From NCBI GenBank assembly GCA_024639165.1, contig JAHEIX010000003.1, positions 186,001 through 250,000 on the forward strand: a stretch of DNA of 64,000 nucleotides, in the 5' to 3' direction. Source of the DNA: UBA7446 sp024639165. Lineage in GTDB: Bacteria > Bacteroidota > Bacteroidia > Flavobacteriales > Flavobacteriaceae. This document shows, piece after piece, positions 1 to 8,624 of the stretch (position 1 is its first letter; each line of letters opens with the position of its first letter). A program made the translations under genes and the position numbers. The notes below the pieces were generated by a model. It searched no databases. It had not been told where the DNA came from and saw only the letters and a program-made list of their open reading frames with translations.

Positions 1-702
1 ACTAAAAACGCCCTCAGTAACCCCCTTGGTCGTTATTATATTGATGATTCCCGCCTTGCCCTCAGGGTCATATTTGGCAGATGGGGCGGTAATAAGTTCA
101 ATACTGCTAATGGCGTTTGCCGGTAGTTGCGCCATGATCGTAGTTGGCTTACTCTGCGTTGGTTTGCCGTTGAGCAATACCACAAAGCCGCTGGTGCCCC
201 TGACAATCAATTCATCATTACCGCTAACACTTATGGCAGGAAGGTTTTTTAGCACATCGAGCGCTGTTCCTCCTTGTGCATTCTTGAATGCTTTTGGATT
301 ATAAATTTGTTTATCAATTTTATTGATGATAGTTTTTTGTGTTGTTGAAACAACTACATCATCTAGTTGATTGCCTAGGGTTAGTTTTATTACCCCAAGA
401 TCCAAAGTCTTTTTATATGAAAAGTTTGCAATTTTGTAGACTTCATATCCTATGAACGAAACTTCTAGGTTGTATTCCCCTGTTTTGATATTATTGATTT
501 CCACAACACCATTTGTTTGTGAAACAACGCCAGACACCAATGTGCCATCATTGCTATATAAGGCAGCAGTGGCGTATTCTAATGGATTGCCTAGTTCGTC
601 TGTTATAATTGCTTTAAGTTGAGAAAATCCGTATTGGAAATGCAGTAGGAAATAAGCGAATACTAGCGTTGAAATGCTCGAGGTAAAGAATTGTTTTTTC
701 AA
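1..702 (-). CDS. TonB-dependent outer-membrane receptor, N-terminal part (partial)
   Basis: The reading frame is open from the window edge to a TTG at 702; there is no suitable ATG, so TTG is the likely start. Residues 1-28 form a signal peptide (basic KK, hydrophobic core, ending GFSQ). A carboxypeptidase-regulatory-like beta domain follows (about 29-110, with DELGNPLEYATAALY), then a TonB plug domain with LPAISVSGNDELIVRG, LNGKPTQ and SAKYDPEGKAGIINI. These plug motifs are typical of Bacteroidota receptors of the outer-membrane beta-barrel family (PF14905 type). The barrel lies beyond the window edge, so the substrate cannot be inferred. It is divergent from the lipoprotein gene at 776. Confidence 0.88.
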   Translation of the reverse strand, partial: MKKQFFTSSISTLVFAYFLLHFQYGFSQLKAIITDELGNPLEYATAALYSNDGTLVSGVVSQTNGVVEINNIKTGEYNLEVSFIGYEVYKIANFSYKKTLDLGVIKLTLGNQLDDVVVSTTQKTIINKIDKQIYNPKAFKNAQGGTALDVLKNLPAISVSGNDELIVRGTSGFVVLLNGKPTQSKPTTIMAQLPANAISSIELITAPSAKYDPEGKAGIINIITTKGVTEGVFS

Positions 703-775
703 TGTTTTTTTGACTTCTGTCAAATTTAAATCAAAATTATTAATTTTAAGAAGTTAAATTTAAACAAACATAAAC

Positions 776-1291
776 ATGAAAAACACATTACTTATATGCT
801 TCATTGTTGCTACAATGCTATCTTGTACCAACCCAAAGCAAGCAACTAGTGAGCGCACAGAAGCGGTTGAGTTCATTTACCAACCTACCTACCAATCTTC
901 TTTTGAGATGGGCAGTGACGAAAAGGTACTTCTCATTCAAGAAATGCACCAGCATATTATCAACAAAGATTATGATAAGGCCGTGAGCTACCTTACGGAT
1001 GATGTCGTGTTTAGTTTGGATAATGGGACCACACTAGAAGGAAAAGAAAGCGTACTTCAGTTCATGAAGGAAGCCTATTCAGCCGTTTCCATTAACGACT
1101 ATTCCGTAGCCGTGAACTTTACAGTAGTAGGCGAAAATGAAGTTGAATGGGTTTTACTGTGGGATAACGGAACAATTGAAACTGCTGACGGGGCAAAGTC
1201 CAGTTATTCATGGATGGAAGCCTTTGCGTTTACTGGAGATAAAGTCAGTTATTTAAATCAATATGCTAAACCTATTTTAGCAACTGAATAA
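776..1291 (+). CDS. NTF2-like (SnoaL/DUF4440-type) lipoprotein
   Basis: This 171-residue protein has a lipoprotein signal (MKNTLLICFIVATMLSC, acylated Cys17), so it is probably anchored in the periplasm or outer membrane. The rest resembles the NTF2-like cone fold: an N-terminal helix pair (LIQEMHQHIINKDYDKAVSYL), the DDVVFSLDNGTTLEGKESV segment, and C-terminal beta strands (EVEWVLLWDNG, YSWMEAFAF). It shares its layout with the lipoprotein at 32324: signal, short linker, GSDE or GSDD before the first helix, then the NTF2-like core. Ligand and role are unknown. No operon partner is visible; the upstream receptor is divergent. Confidence 0.8.
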   Translation: MKNTLLICFIVATMLSCTNPKQATSERTEAVEFIYQPTYQSSFEMGSDEKVLLIQEMHQHIINKDYDKAVSYLTDDVVFSLDNGTTLEGKESVLQFMKEAYSAVSINDYSVAVNFTVVGENEVEWVLLWDNGTIETADGAKSSYSWMEAFAFTGDKVSYLNQYAKPILATE

Positions 1292-1796
1292 AGGGTTTGT
1301 ATAGATATTTGTTATACATTCGCATTTCCTAAATGAATTGGTCAAATTGAACAGCTATGGTTGGCTCTCTTTTTGGCCTTTTCGCTTTTTATGTCCTAAC
1401 GTTGCACACGAAAATTGAGATTTAGTAAGAACCTTGGTGAGCGATATAAATTCTAACTGCTCTTGTTTTGTAACCTATGGTTGATGTATGTGACGCTAAA
1501 AGTGCATTAAGTTTCAAAACACTTTGTAAAGTAAAAATGACGATAGAAAGGCAATCTTACATTTTTGTATGCATATTACTCAAATACACTTGATTGTTTG
1601 GTGTTTTTATCCAAATGACTTAGGGTTTTTATTTAATTACTATATAAGTTATATTATTAGAATGAAGCGAAAATCAATCATCATTGCTGTTTTTCAAGTG
1701 ATTTAGGGGGATTTACAAGTATAATTTTAAAACATCTAAAACGCATTAATTTAAGTTTATGCAAAAACATTTTTTCATTAGGGTAATTTCGTTTGT
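1292..1796. other. 505-base region without a recognisable gene
   Basis: This AT-rich stretch has no convincing ORF on either strand. It has a weak inverted repeat after the stop at 1291 (GTATA...TATAC, no U-tract) and several short T-runs. The 3' end (1759-1796) holds an ATG that opens a signal-peptide-like frame for the next gene but is in a different frame from it. The motif CTAACGTTGCACACG near 1395 recalls short intergenic repeats of flavobacteria, but with one copy here this is only an impression. Confidence 0.4.
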
Positions 1797-2378
1797 TTGT
1801 TTTCATTTTTATCCTACGCACAGACAGATGTAGGTTCTTGGATTACGTATCAAAATGCGTTAGGGCTTTCACGAAATCTTGATCTTGAAACCGAACTTCA
1901 ATTGAGAAGTTATAATTTAAATTTGAAGAATGACGAAACCCTAGTTACTCTAAGGATAACAAAGGAATTAAGACGTTTTCCTGTTTTTGTATCTGCTGGA
2001 TTTAGACGACTAGACACAAGTAGTTTTTCAGAGAATGGAATTTATCAAAAGGCTTCTATAGCTACAACGCTTTGGAATTTTGAATATACGGGTAAACTAA
2101 TGTTGGAGCAACGATGGCTAAACAATAATTACCAACTTCGCTACAGAGTAGGTTCCGAATTTTCATATGACATAACATCTAATATTAAACTTTTGATCAG
2201 CGAGGAAATTTTTTTAAGTTATACTGATGGTGGATTTAGTCAAAACCGCCTTATTATGAAAGCTTTATACACACCATCCAAAAAGTTTAACATTGCAACA
2301 GGGTTAATGCATTGGAAGTTTCAAGAAACTACAAGGTGGTCAATTCTGTTATCTTTAAAACATGCGCTAAGCTTGTGA
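1797..2378 (+). CDS. DUF2490 family outer-membrane-associated protein, probable frameshift at the 5' end
   Basis: The 193 codons encode a beta-rich protein: TDVGSWITYQNALGLS, ELQLRSYNL, then repeated amphipathic strands such as LMLEQRWLNNNYQLRYRVG. This is typical of DUF2490, a predicted small porin-like family of Bacteroidota. The open frame begins with a TTG, giving a truncated signal peptide (MFSFLSYAQ). An ATG at 1759 in another frame encodes the missing n- and h-regions (MQKHFFIRVISFV). One extra base inside the repeat around 1792-1803 would join them into a normal Sec signal. The gene is either frameshifted, misassembled here, or starts at an unusual TTG. Confidence 0.7.
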   Translation: MFSFLSYAQTDVGSWITYQNALGLSRNLDLETELQLRSYNLNLKNDETLVTLRITKELRRFPVFVSAGFRRLDTSSFSENGIYQKASIATTLWNFEYTGKLMLEQRWLNNNYQLRYRVGSEFSYDITSNIKLLISEEIFLSYTDGGFSQNRLIMKALYTPSKKFNIATGLMHWKFQETTRWSILLSLKHALSL

Positions 2379-2537
2379 TTTGAGCAATCTTAAAATCTTT
2401 TGTAACTCAGTAAATAGCCTCTTTTTCCAAGGTCTTTTTTACTTGATTTTTCGATGTCATTTAACCTTACAGCAAGCATGCATGCCATCATCCTTGTAGA
2501 TTATCCAACAGTAAAGGAGTGTTATTTTATAACTGTA

Positions 2538-3932
2538 TCACTTCCCAATACAAAAATTAGCGAAGATATTGACGAGGATATCATCTGTCGTCACCTCACC
2601 AGTTATGGTACCCAGTTCGTGTAAGGTTTGGCGAATATCAATAGCCAGCAAATCGCTGCTTCGGTTTTCTTCAATTCCTTGAATTACCTCTAAGATTCCT
2701 GCCATGGCCGTTTGTAATGCCGCCCAATGCCGTTGATTGCTCACCAATGCGCTACCTGTGTTCCATTCAATTAGACCGGCAAAACGCTGCTTCAATGCGG
2801 TAATGTCACTTTGGTCTTTGGTACTGATAGCCACTTTATCGTAAATAATAGCATCCACGTCCAAACGTCCTAGTCTCTCGAGGAAGGTATGTAGTTCGCC
2901 CTGGTCGAGCAAATCCTTTTTGTTAATGACAAGCAATAGGGTAGTGTCATCACGCTTAATTCCTTCCAAGGCGCTCGTGACCGCTTCTGGCGATTGTATT
3001 TTAGGGTCAACAACATACATCAATATGCTGGCTTTGTCCATTTTTTCTTGTGTACGCTCCACACCCATGGCTTCTACAAGGTCTGTTGTTTTGCGAAGTC
3101 CTGCGGTATCTATAAAGCGATACTGAATACCGCCTATGTTAAGCGTGTCCTCAATACTATCACGAGTTGTCCCTGCAATATCAGAAACAAGGGCTTTATC
3201 TTCTTCTAGCAGCGCATTTAACAGCGAAGATTTACCCGCATTAGGCATCCCTATAAGAGCTACTGGTATCCCGTGCTTTACTGCATTACCCGTCTCAAAA
3301 GAATCCAAGAGGTTTTTAAGTGTTGTACGAATATCATCAACAAGCTCACGCAATTGTGTTCTATCGGCAAAGGCAACATCTTCTTCACTAAAATCAAGTT
3401 CTAGTTCAATGAGGGAAGCAAAGGATAAGAGTCTTTCACGCAAGCTACCTAGGCTTTTGCTAATACCGCCACGAAGGTGCTGAACCGCAATGTGATGCGC
3501 CGCTTCACTTTCGGCAGCTATCAAATCCGCAACAGCCTCTGCTTGTGCCAAATCCATTTTTTTATTTAAAAAGGCACGTAGTGTAAATTCTCCAGGCTCG
3601 GCCAACCGTGCACCCATATCTTGCAGGACATTTAGAATTTTTTGCTGCACATATACGGAACCGTGGCAAGAAATTTCTACTACATCTTCACCAGTGTAGG
3701 AATTGGGGGTTTTGAAAACAGAAAGCAAGACTTCGTCTATAAGCGCATTTTTGTAATGAAAATCACCTAATAAAACCTGATGGGTGTTTTGTTGAGACAA
3801 TTTTTTCCCAAAACGAGATTTAAAAACTTTTTCAGCTATAGAAATCGCCTTATCACCACTCAAGCGCATTACTGCTAGGGCAGCAGCACCTGGGGCGGTC
3901 GAGAGTGCAACTATGGTGTTTTTAATGTTCAC
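2538..3932 (-). CDS. mnmE: tRNA uridine-5-carboxymethylaminomethyl modification GTPase MnmE
   Basis: MnmE with MnmG modifies the wobble uridine (cmnm5U) of several tRNAs. The 464-residue protein is full length: an N-terminal folate-binding domain (1-120, with APGAAALAVMRLSG and GEFTLRAFLNKKMDLAQAE), a helical domain, and an inserted G domain with Walker A GMPNAGKS (228-235), switch motif IAGTTRD, DTAGLR and NKKD. It ends in the diagnostic CIGK, whose Cys is needed for the reaction. It is the last gene of a three-gene minus-strand operon; its ATG overlaps the stop of the GNAT-like gene by 4 bases. Confidence 0.97.
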   Translation of the reverse strand: MNIKNTIVALSTAPGAAALAVMRLSGDKAISIAEKVFKSRFGKKLSQQNTHQVLLGDFHYKNALIDEVLLSVFKTPNSYTGEDVVEISCHGSVYVQQKILNVLQDMGARLAEPGEFTLRAFLNKKMDLAQAEAVADLIAAESEAAHHIAVQHLRGGISKSLGSLRERLLSFASLIELELDFSEEDVAFADRTQLRELVDDIRTTLKNLLDSFETGNAVKHGIPVALIGMPNAGKSSLLNALLEEDKALVSDIAGTTRDSIEDTLNIGGIQYRFIDTAGLRKTTDLVEAMGVERTQEKMDKASILMYVVDPKIQSPEAVTSALEGIKRDDTTLLLVINKKDLLDQGELHTFLERLGRLDVDAIIYDKVAISTKDQSDITALKQRFAGLIEWNTGSALVSNQRHWAALQTAMAGILEVIQGIEENRSSDLLAIDIRQTLHELGTITGEVTTDDILVNIFANFCIGK

Positions 3933-5059
3933 AGTGAAATATCTTTACGGTAAGTCCTGCGTCGTTTGTGTAGCTCGTGCTTGTAGTTTTTCCACATGGA
4001 TTGAATTGCTTTGTTTTCTTCCAGTTCTGGATTGGTTTCTACCTCAGTAATGCCACGTTTGTTAAACATTTCCTGTATGTCTTGAAAGATAATGGCGGTT
4101 ACGCCTTTACTCTGATAACTTTCTTTTATACCGATCAAATAAAATGAAGCCCGGTTGTTTTTACGCAAGGCACGCCACAGATGATAAAACCCGAATGGGA
4201 ACATCTTTCCGTTGATGCGTTTAAGTGCTTTGGTAAACGAGGGCATGGTAATGGCAAACCCAATCATTTCATCGTTTTCATCAACCACACATTTGATAAA
4301 ATCGGGATGTACATAGGGCAAGTACTTCTTTTTGTACACTTCAATTTGATGTTGTTGAATAGGCACAAAAGATTGCAATTTATTATAGGTTTGATTGAGT
4401 AATTCAAACATCTTATCTACGTGGGGCTCAACATCTTTTGTTGTTTTAAATGCAAGCGTTTTCAGTCTGTAGCGCGCTTTGATGACACGTGCAAACTTCT
4501 TTACCTTTTCAGGGGAGTCTTTGGCATCGTAAATATCAATTTTAAATTCGATCCATTCGCTTTGTTTTTTTAGCCCTAATCTTTCGAGATGTGTTTTTTG
4601 ATAGGGGTAGTGATACCAAGTAATCATGGTATTCATGTGTTCATAGCCGTGCACGAGGAGTCCGGCCTTGTCCATGTTTGAAAAACCCATAGGCCCTTCA
4701 ATATAAGTCATGCCCTCAGCGATGGCAACTGCCTCAACCGTTTCAATGAGCTTTTGGCTTACCTCTAAGTCGTCTATGGTATCATACCAGCCAAAACGCA
4801 CCTTGGTTTTTTGGAGTTTTTCTACTTCAACCCAATTAATCATGGCAGCAATACGGCCTACTATTTTCCCTTTTTTCTTCGCTAGAAAAAGCCGTGCCAT
4901 GGCATGTTCAAAAACAGCATTTTTTTGTGGGTCAAAAATGTCCATTTCTTCCTTTGTGATTGTAGGAACCCATTGTGGACAATTGCGATAGAGGTCAAAT
5001 GGAAATTGAAAAAACGCACGGTACTGTTGTCTTGAAGTTACTTCTATAATTTCAATCAT
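3929..5059 (-). CDS. GNAT-fold N-acetyltransferase-like protein
   Basis: This 376-residue cytoplasmic protein belongs to a conserved bacterial family similar to E. coli YghO. The N-terminal part has acetyltransferase-like features (FLAKKKGKIVGRIAAMIN, about 77-94; IEGPMGFSNMDKAGLLVHG near 140). The C-terminal half has a second GNAT-like segment (ENDEMIGFAITMPSF, SYQSKGVTAIIFQDI, ending NPELEENKAIQSMWKNY). Its substrate is not known. It sits between an outer-membrane protein and mnmE with ATGA overlaps at both ends, so the three are co-transcribed, although no functional link is obvious. Confidence 0.8.
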   Translation of the reverse strand: MIEIIEVTSRQQYRAFFQFPFDLYRNCPQWVPTITKEEMDIFDPQKNAVFEHAMARLFLAKKKGKIVGRIAAMINWVEVEKLQKTKVRFGWYDTIDDLEVSQKLIETVEAVAIAEGMTYIEGPMGFSNMDKAGLLVHGYEHMNTMITWYHYPYQKTHLERLGLKKQSEWIEFKIDIYDAKDSPEKVKKFARVIKARYRLKTLAFKTTKDVEPHVDKMFELLNQTYNKLQSFVPIQQHQIEVYKKKYLPYVHPDFIKCVVDENDEMIGFAITMPSFTKALKRINGKMFPFGFYHLWRALRKNNRASFYLIGIKESYQSKGVTAIIFQDIQEMFNKRGITEVETNPELEENKAIQSMWKNYKHELHKRRRTYRKDISL

Positions 5060-6147
5060 TTCACACGTTTGATTTTACGTTCAATTTTCTTTTGCTTTCT
5101 GTCTAATTTTTTTAATCCCCTGCCCGTTCGTTTATCTGCCTTTCTAACTTTCTTATCCGCTTTTCTATCGTTTCGTTGGGCTTCCTTTTTTTGCTTCTTT
5201 AAAGCATTGTTTTGTGGTTCTTCGTTCCAAATATTGTGACGGTCTATACGGTAAGAAACCCCAATGCCTGCAGTCAATAAACTAGGAGTTGTCTTTAGGT
5301 TTTGTTGCACAGCCACATCGAGTTGAAAATTGCTGTTAAACAAATAAGCCACACCTGCACCCAGTGTGATGTCCCGGTAGCTTGGGCTATCATCGATAGT
5401 GTATTCACCAAAAAACGACCATTTCGATTGGGTGCTGTATGTAACAGTTCCTAACAGTTTTTTTTGCGACATACTGGCCGTTATGTAGCGCATACCAATA
5501 TTATGGACCACTACTAAGCCGGGGCGCAAATGCTGTTGAAAAATAAGCATAGCTGTACCCGAAACAAAAGGTTCAACTAGAGGACGATAATTGTAATTAA
5601 ATAAAGGGAAAAAGTTTTCTTGATACGGATAAATTCCGCCTGTGCTAAACTGAGCACCTGCATAGACTGAAACTGCAGGAATTAAGTCACGCCAGCGTAT
5701 GCTATTATTGGCGTGCCAACTGTAAACGTTTGGTTTGTATTTGTCAACATTACGGAAGGGGTCATATACCAAATATTTAGCACCAACTCCTAAATCACGC
5801 AAAGCATTTCTGTCTATATTGTAAGTCCCTGCAGCGGTCGTGTAGCGCAACGCATCAATTTGATAATCTGCAGTGCCAACAAACTCCAATTGTTCTTTAA
5901 ATAAGCCAATACGGATTTGAGATCTTCCGCCCATACCGATGTAAGAAGCATCTTGAAACGCACTAAAATTGCCCATTCGAAACGATAAGCCTTGTTCCAA
6001 TTGGTATACACGTTTACCAACGCCAAATGCGCCCATGGATTGACTCGGGCGGTTGCTATTTATGACATCCGTATATTGTGCCATGGACATCCAAGGCATG
6101 GTCAACATCGCTGAAAAACATAATATGGATAGTAATGATAAGCGCAT
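5056..6147 (-). CDS. outer-membrane beta-barrel (transporter/MetA-like) protein with a lysine-rich tail
   Basis: The frame extends to 6243, but the ATG at 6147 is the best start: it gives a clean signal peptide (MRLSLLSILCFSAMLT...SMAQ) and lies 3 bases after a perfect -7 element (CAAAGATA on plus, 6151-6158). The mature part has amphipathic strands as in the phenol-degradation MetA-like/transporter family: RPSQSMGAFGVGKRVYQLEQG, DLGVGAKYLVYD, ATGIGVSYRIDRHN-like ends. The last roughly 50 residues are extremely basic (KKQKKEAQRNDRKADKK...IKRVK), unusual for an outer-membrane protein. 363 residues. First gene of the operon with the GNAT-like protein and mnmE. Confidence 0.78.
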   Translation of the reverse strand: MRLSLLSILCFSAMLTMPWMSMAQYTDVINSNRPSQSMGAFGVGKRVYQLEQGLSFRMGNFSAFQDASYIGMGGRSQIRIGLFKEQLEFVGTADYQIDALRYTTAAGTYNIDRNALRDLGVGAKYLVYDPFRNVDKYKPNVYSWHANNSIRWRDLIPAVSVYAGAQFSTGGIYPYQENFFPLFNYNYRPLVEPFVSGTAMLIFQQHLRPGLVVVHNIGMRYITASMSQKKLLGTVTYSTQSKWSFFGEYTIDDSPSYRDITLGAGVAYLFNSNFQLDVAVQQNLKTTPSLLTAGIGVSYRIDRHNIWNEEPQNNALKKQKKEAQRNDRKADKKVRKADKRTGRGLKKLDRKQKKIERKIKRVK

Positions 6148-6150
6148 ATT

Positions 6151-6158
6151 CAAAGATA
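6151..6158 (-). promoter_or_regulatory. -7 promoter element for the outer-membrane protein operon
   Basis: Read on the minus strand this is TATCTTTG, a perfect match to the Bacteroidota -7 consensus TAnnTTTG. It ends 3 bases before the ATG at 6147, so transcription probably starts at or next to the start codon. No clear -33 TTG was found. Confidence 0.55.
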
Positions 6159-6194
6159 CATGAATTAAAAATTCCGTCATTATACATAGAGTTG

Positions 6195-6202
6195 TATTTT
6201 TG
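6195..6202 (+). promoter_or_regulatory. -7 promoter element for the yfhO-like gene
   Basis: TATTTTTG matches TAnnTTTG exactly and ends 4 bases before the ATG at 6207, predicting a leaderless mRNA. The two divergent promoters here are only about 36 bases apart. Confidence 0.55.
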
Positions 6203-6206
6203 AAAC

Positions 6207-8624
6207 ATGATGAAATATCCAGTTTTGCGTTTTTTGCTGCCACATGCGTTAGTAACTGTTTTATTTGCCCTTATTTCATTGGCATATTTTTATCCTTTGC
6301 TTTCCAATAAGTACCTCGAGCAATCCGATATTGTACAATATAAAGGGATGCAGCGTCAAATTTTAGAGCACAGGGCTGAATTTGATGAAGAACCCTATTG
6401 GATTGACAACGCCTTTGTAGGTATGCCTACCTATCAAATTACAGGACGCTATCCTTATGATGTGTTGCGCTATGTGGATTCCGCTTTACGATTTTTGCCA
6501 CGTCCTGCAAACATGCTTTTTTTGTATTTGTTTTTTTTCTATCTCTTTGCACAAAGTAGGCGCTTTTCTATCCCTGTTTCTGTTGCAGGCGCACTTGCCT
6601 ACGGTTTTTCTTCATATTACATCATCATTTTGATGGTTGGACACAACACGAAAGCCATGACCTTGGCCTATGCGCCCTTGGTTTTTTTAGGGTTGTTTCA
6701 AGTGCTGATTGATCAAAAAAAGTGGGGGATGCTTTGGCTTACTCTTGGACTAGCGTTGCAACTCCAAGCCAATCACTTGCAAATGACCTATTACACTTTG
6801 GTCATGATGTTTATCACAACGCTGATGTGGAGCATACATACCGGGTTTAAGCGTGGTATCTCAAACACACTAAAACCTGTTGCAACACTACTTATAGCTG
6901 GAATGCTAGCACTTGTTTTAAACGCTCAAAGCGTGCTCGCAACCTTAGATTATACCAAATTCAGTACACGAGGCGCAAGTGAAATGACCCTTAATCCAGA
7001 CGGAACGGATAAAGTAGCTTCTGATGGCCTTTCGTTTGACTACATCACTTCGTATAGTTACGGTATTTTAGAATCCATGACCTTTATTTCCCCTAATATT
7101 ATGGGTGGAAGTTCAGGAGAGGGCTTTGCCGATGACAGTCCTTTTCTCCAGTTTGTCAAAGCCAAATTGGACGAGGGCAGTCTTGATTACGATACTGCAA
7201 TTGGTTTGCTCCGCCAATTTAGACCGTATTGGGGCGATCAGCCCTTTGTGGCTGCTCCTGTATACTTAGGTGTCGTGGTGTTGTTTTTTGCTTTTTTGGG
7301 ATTGGTGGTTACCAACAGGTATACACGTTTGGTATTGCTATCAATAATTGCCGTTTCCTTGCTTTTTTCTTGGGGTAAAAACACACCCGAAGCAACTCAA
7401 TTTTTTATTGACTACTTGCCTTTGTTCAGCAAGTTTAGGGCTGTTAGTTCTGCGCAAATCATGATCATGCTTTGTGTGCCCTATGCGGCTATGTTGGGCT
7501 TGCAATACTTGACTCAAGGAATGGGTTTTAGCAGGAAAAAGCTTGTCAACGTATATGGTATTGTAGTTGTTTTCATTACCATAATCTTGTTTTTAATAGG
7601 AGGGGCAAAAGGTTTCTTTTCATTTACTTCAACTGCTGAGGGGATGTCTAATTTGCCAGACGTCTTACTGGAGCCGATTCAGGCTTCAAGAAAACTATTT
7701 GTTTGGGACGATGTATGGCATATCATTACCTATCTTTCTTTAATCGTGTTGGCTTTTCTTGCCTTTTGGCGCAAGTTGTTATCTGGGGCCGTATTTGCCG
7801 TTGTTATAGCCCTGCTAGGTCTGGCCGACCTGTGGCAGTATAACAGGCTTTTTTTCAATACAGAACAGTTTAAAGGAAAATACCAATACGACTATCCTTT
7901 TGACATAACGGCTCAAGACAAATCCATTCTAAAAGACAAATCGAATTATCGTGTTTATGAGCCCAGACTTGGTTTTTCTTCTTCTAGAACTGCCTATTTC
8001 CACAATAGTTTAGGAGGCTATCACGGAGCAAAACCTGCTTTGCTTCAAGATGTTTATGATTTCTATCTAAAACAACAAGATAGTGTGGTGCTTGATATGT
8101 TGAATGTAAAATTTATCATTGACGACCAATATGCTGACGGTGTAAAAAAACGCCCATCGGCACTTGGATCAGTATGGTTTGTCGATGAAGTTATTCAAGT
8201 AGCATCCGCTAATGAAGCCATCTTAGAACTGAATAAAATCAATCCTAAAATGCAAGCGTTATCTCAAACGATAAAGCCAGTAGTTTATACCCCAATGGAA
8301 ACGGATACCATTGCATTGGTTGAAAAACGCAATAATCTATTGCGATACACGGTTTCCACAACACATGAGCGCTTAGCTGTATTTTCAGAAATGTACTATC
8401 CCAGTGGTTGGTCGTTGGAAATAGATGGGACGCCACAAAATGTTCACAAGGTTAATTATATGCTCCGAGGAGTTGTAGTTCCACCTGGAAAACATGAGAT
8501 TGTATTTTCATTTAAACCAACTGTAGTACGAAATGGTACCTTGCTAATGGCATCTGGATGGATTTTGTTCTTGCTTATGATTGGAATGCTTATGCGTAAA
8601 CAAAAAGAGGGCAAACTTGGCTGA
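6207..8624 (+). CDS. YfhO family polytopic membrane protein
   Basis: This 805-residue inner-membrane protein is of the YfhO type, GT-C-like proteins known in Firmicutes for glycosylating cell-envelope polymers. The first helix (FLLPHALVTVLFALISLAYFYPLL) is followed by a periplasmic loop with an acidic, aromatic-rich segment (SDIVQYKGMQRQILEHR, DEEPYWIDNAFVGMPTYQ), typical of the family. About a dozen membrane segments follow up to near residue 540, then a soluble periplasmic domain, and one final helix (LLMASGWILFLLMIGMLM). It overlaps the downstream glycosyltransferase gene, and a flippase follows, so the three probably act in surface glycan or glycolipid assembly. Confidence 0.88.
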   Translation: MMKYPVLRFLLPHALVTVLFALISLAYFYPLLSNKYLEQSDIVQYKGMQRQILEHRAEFDEEPYWIDNAFVGMPTYQITGRYPYDVLRYVDSALRFLPRPANMLFLYLFFFYLFAQSRRFSIPVSVAGALAYGFSSYYIIILMVGHNTKAMTLAYAPLVFLGLFQVLIDQKKWGMLWLTLGLALQLQANHLQMTYYTLVMMFITTLMWSIHTGFKRGISNTLKPVATLLIAGMLALVLNAQSVLATLDYTKFSTRGASEMTLNPDGTDKVASDGLSFDYITSYSYGILESMTFISPNIMGGSSGEGFADDSPFLQFVKAKLDEGSLDYDTAIGLLRQFRPYWGDQPFVAAPVYLGVVVLFFAFLGLVVTNRYTRLVLLSIIAVSLLFSWGKNTPEATQFFIDYLPLFSKFRAVSSAQIMIMLCVPYAAMLGLQYLTQGMGFSRKKLVNVYGIVVVFITIILFLIGGAKGFFSFTSTAEGMSNLPDVLLEPIQASRKLFVWDDVWHIITYLSLIVLAFLAFWRKLLSGAVFAVVIALLGLADLWQYNRLFFNTEQFKGKYQYDYPFDITAQDKSILKDKSNYRVYEPRLGFSSSRTAYFHNSLGGYHGAKPALLQDVYDFYLKQQDSVVLDMLNVKFIIDDQYADGVKKRPSALGSVWFVDEVIQVASANEAILELNKINPKMQALSQTIKPVVYTPMETDTIALVEKRNNLLRYTVSTTHERLAVFSEMYYPSGWSLEIDGTPQNVHKVNYMLRGVVVPPGKHEIVFSFKPTVVRNGTLLMASGWILFLLMIGMLMRKQKEGKLG

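Noticed and set aside
26..304. 92-codon ORF on the plus strand
   Set aside because: It lies antisense to the TonB receptor plug domain, whose minus-strand reading gives a clear protein family.
1292..1330. Terminator after the first NTF2-like lipoprotein
   Set aside because: The GTATA/TATAC stem is short and AT-only with no T-run behind it.
1380..1420. integron attC site in the 1.3-1.8 kb gap
   Set aside because: CTAACGTTGCACACG is suggestive, but no matching inverted arm or adjacent cassette gene was found.
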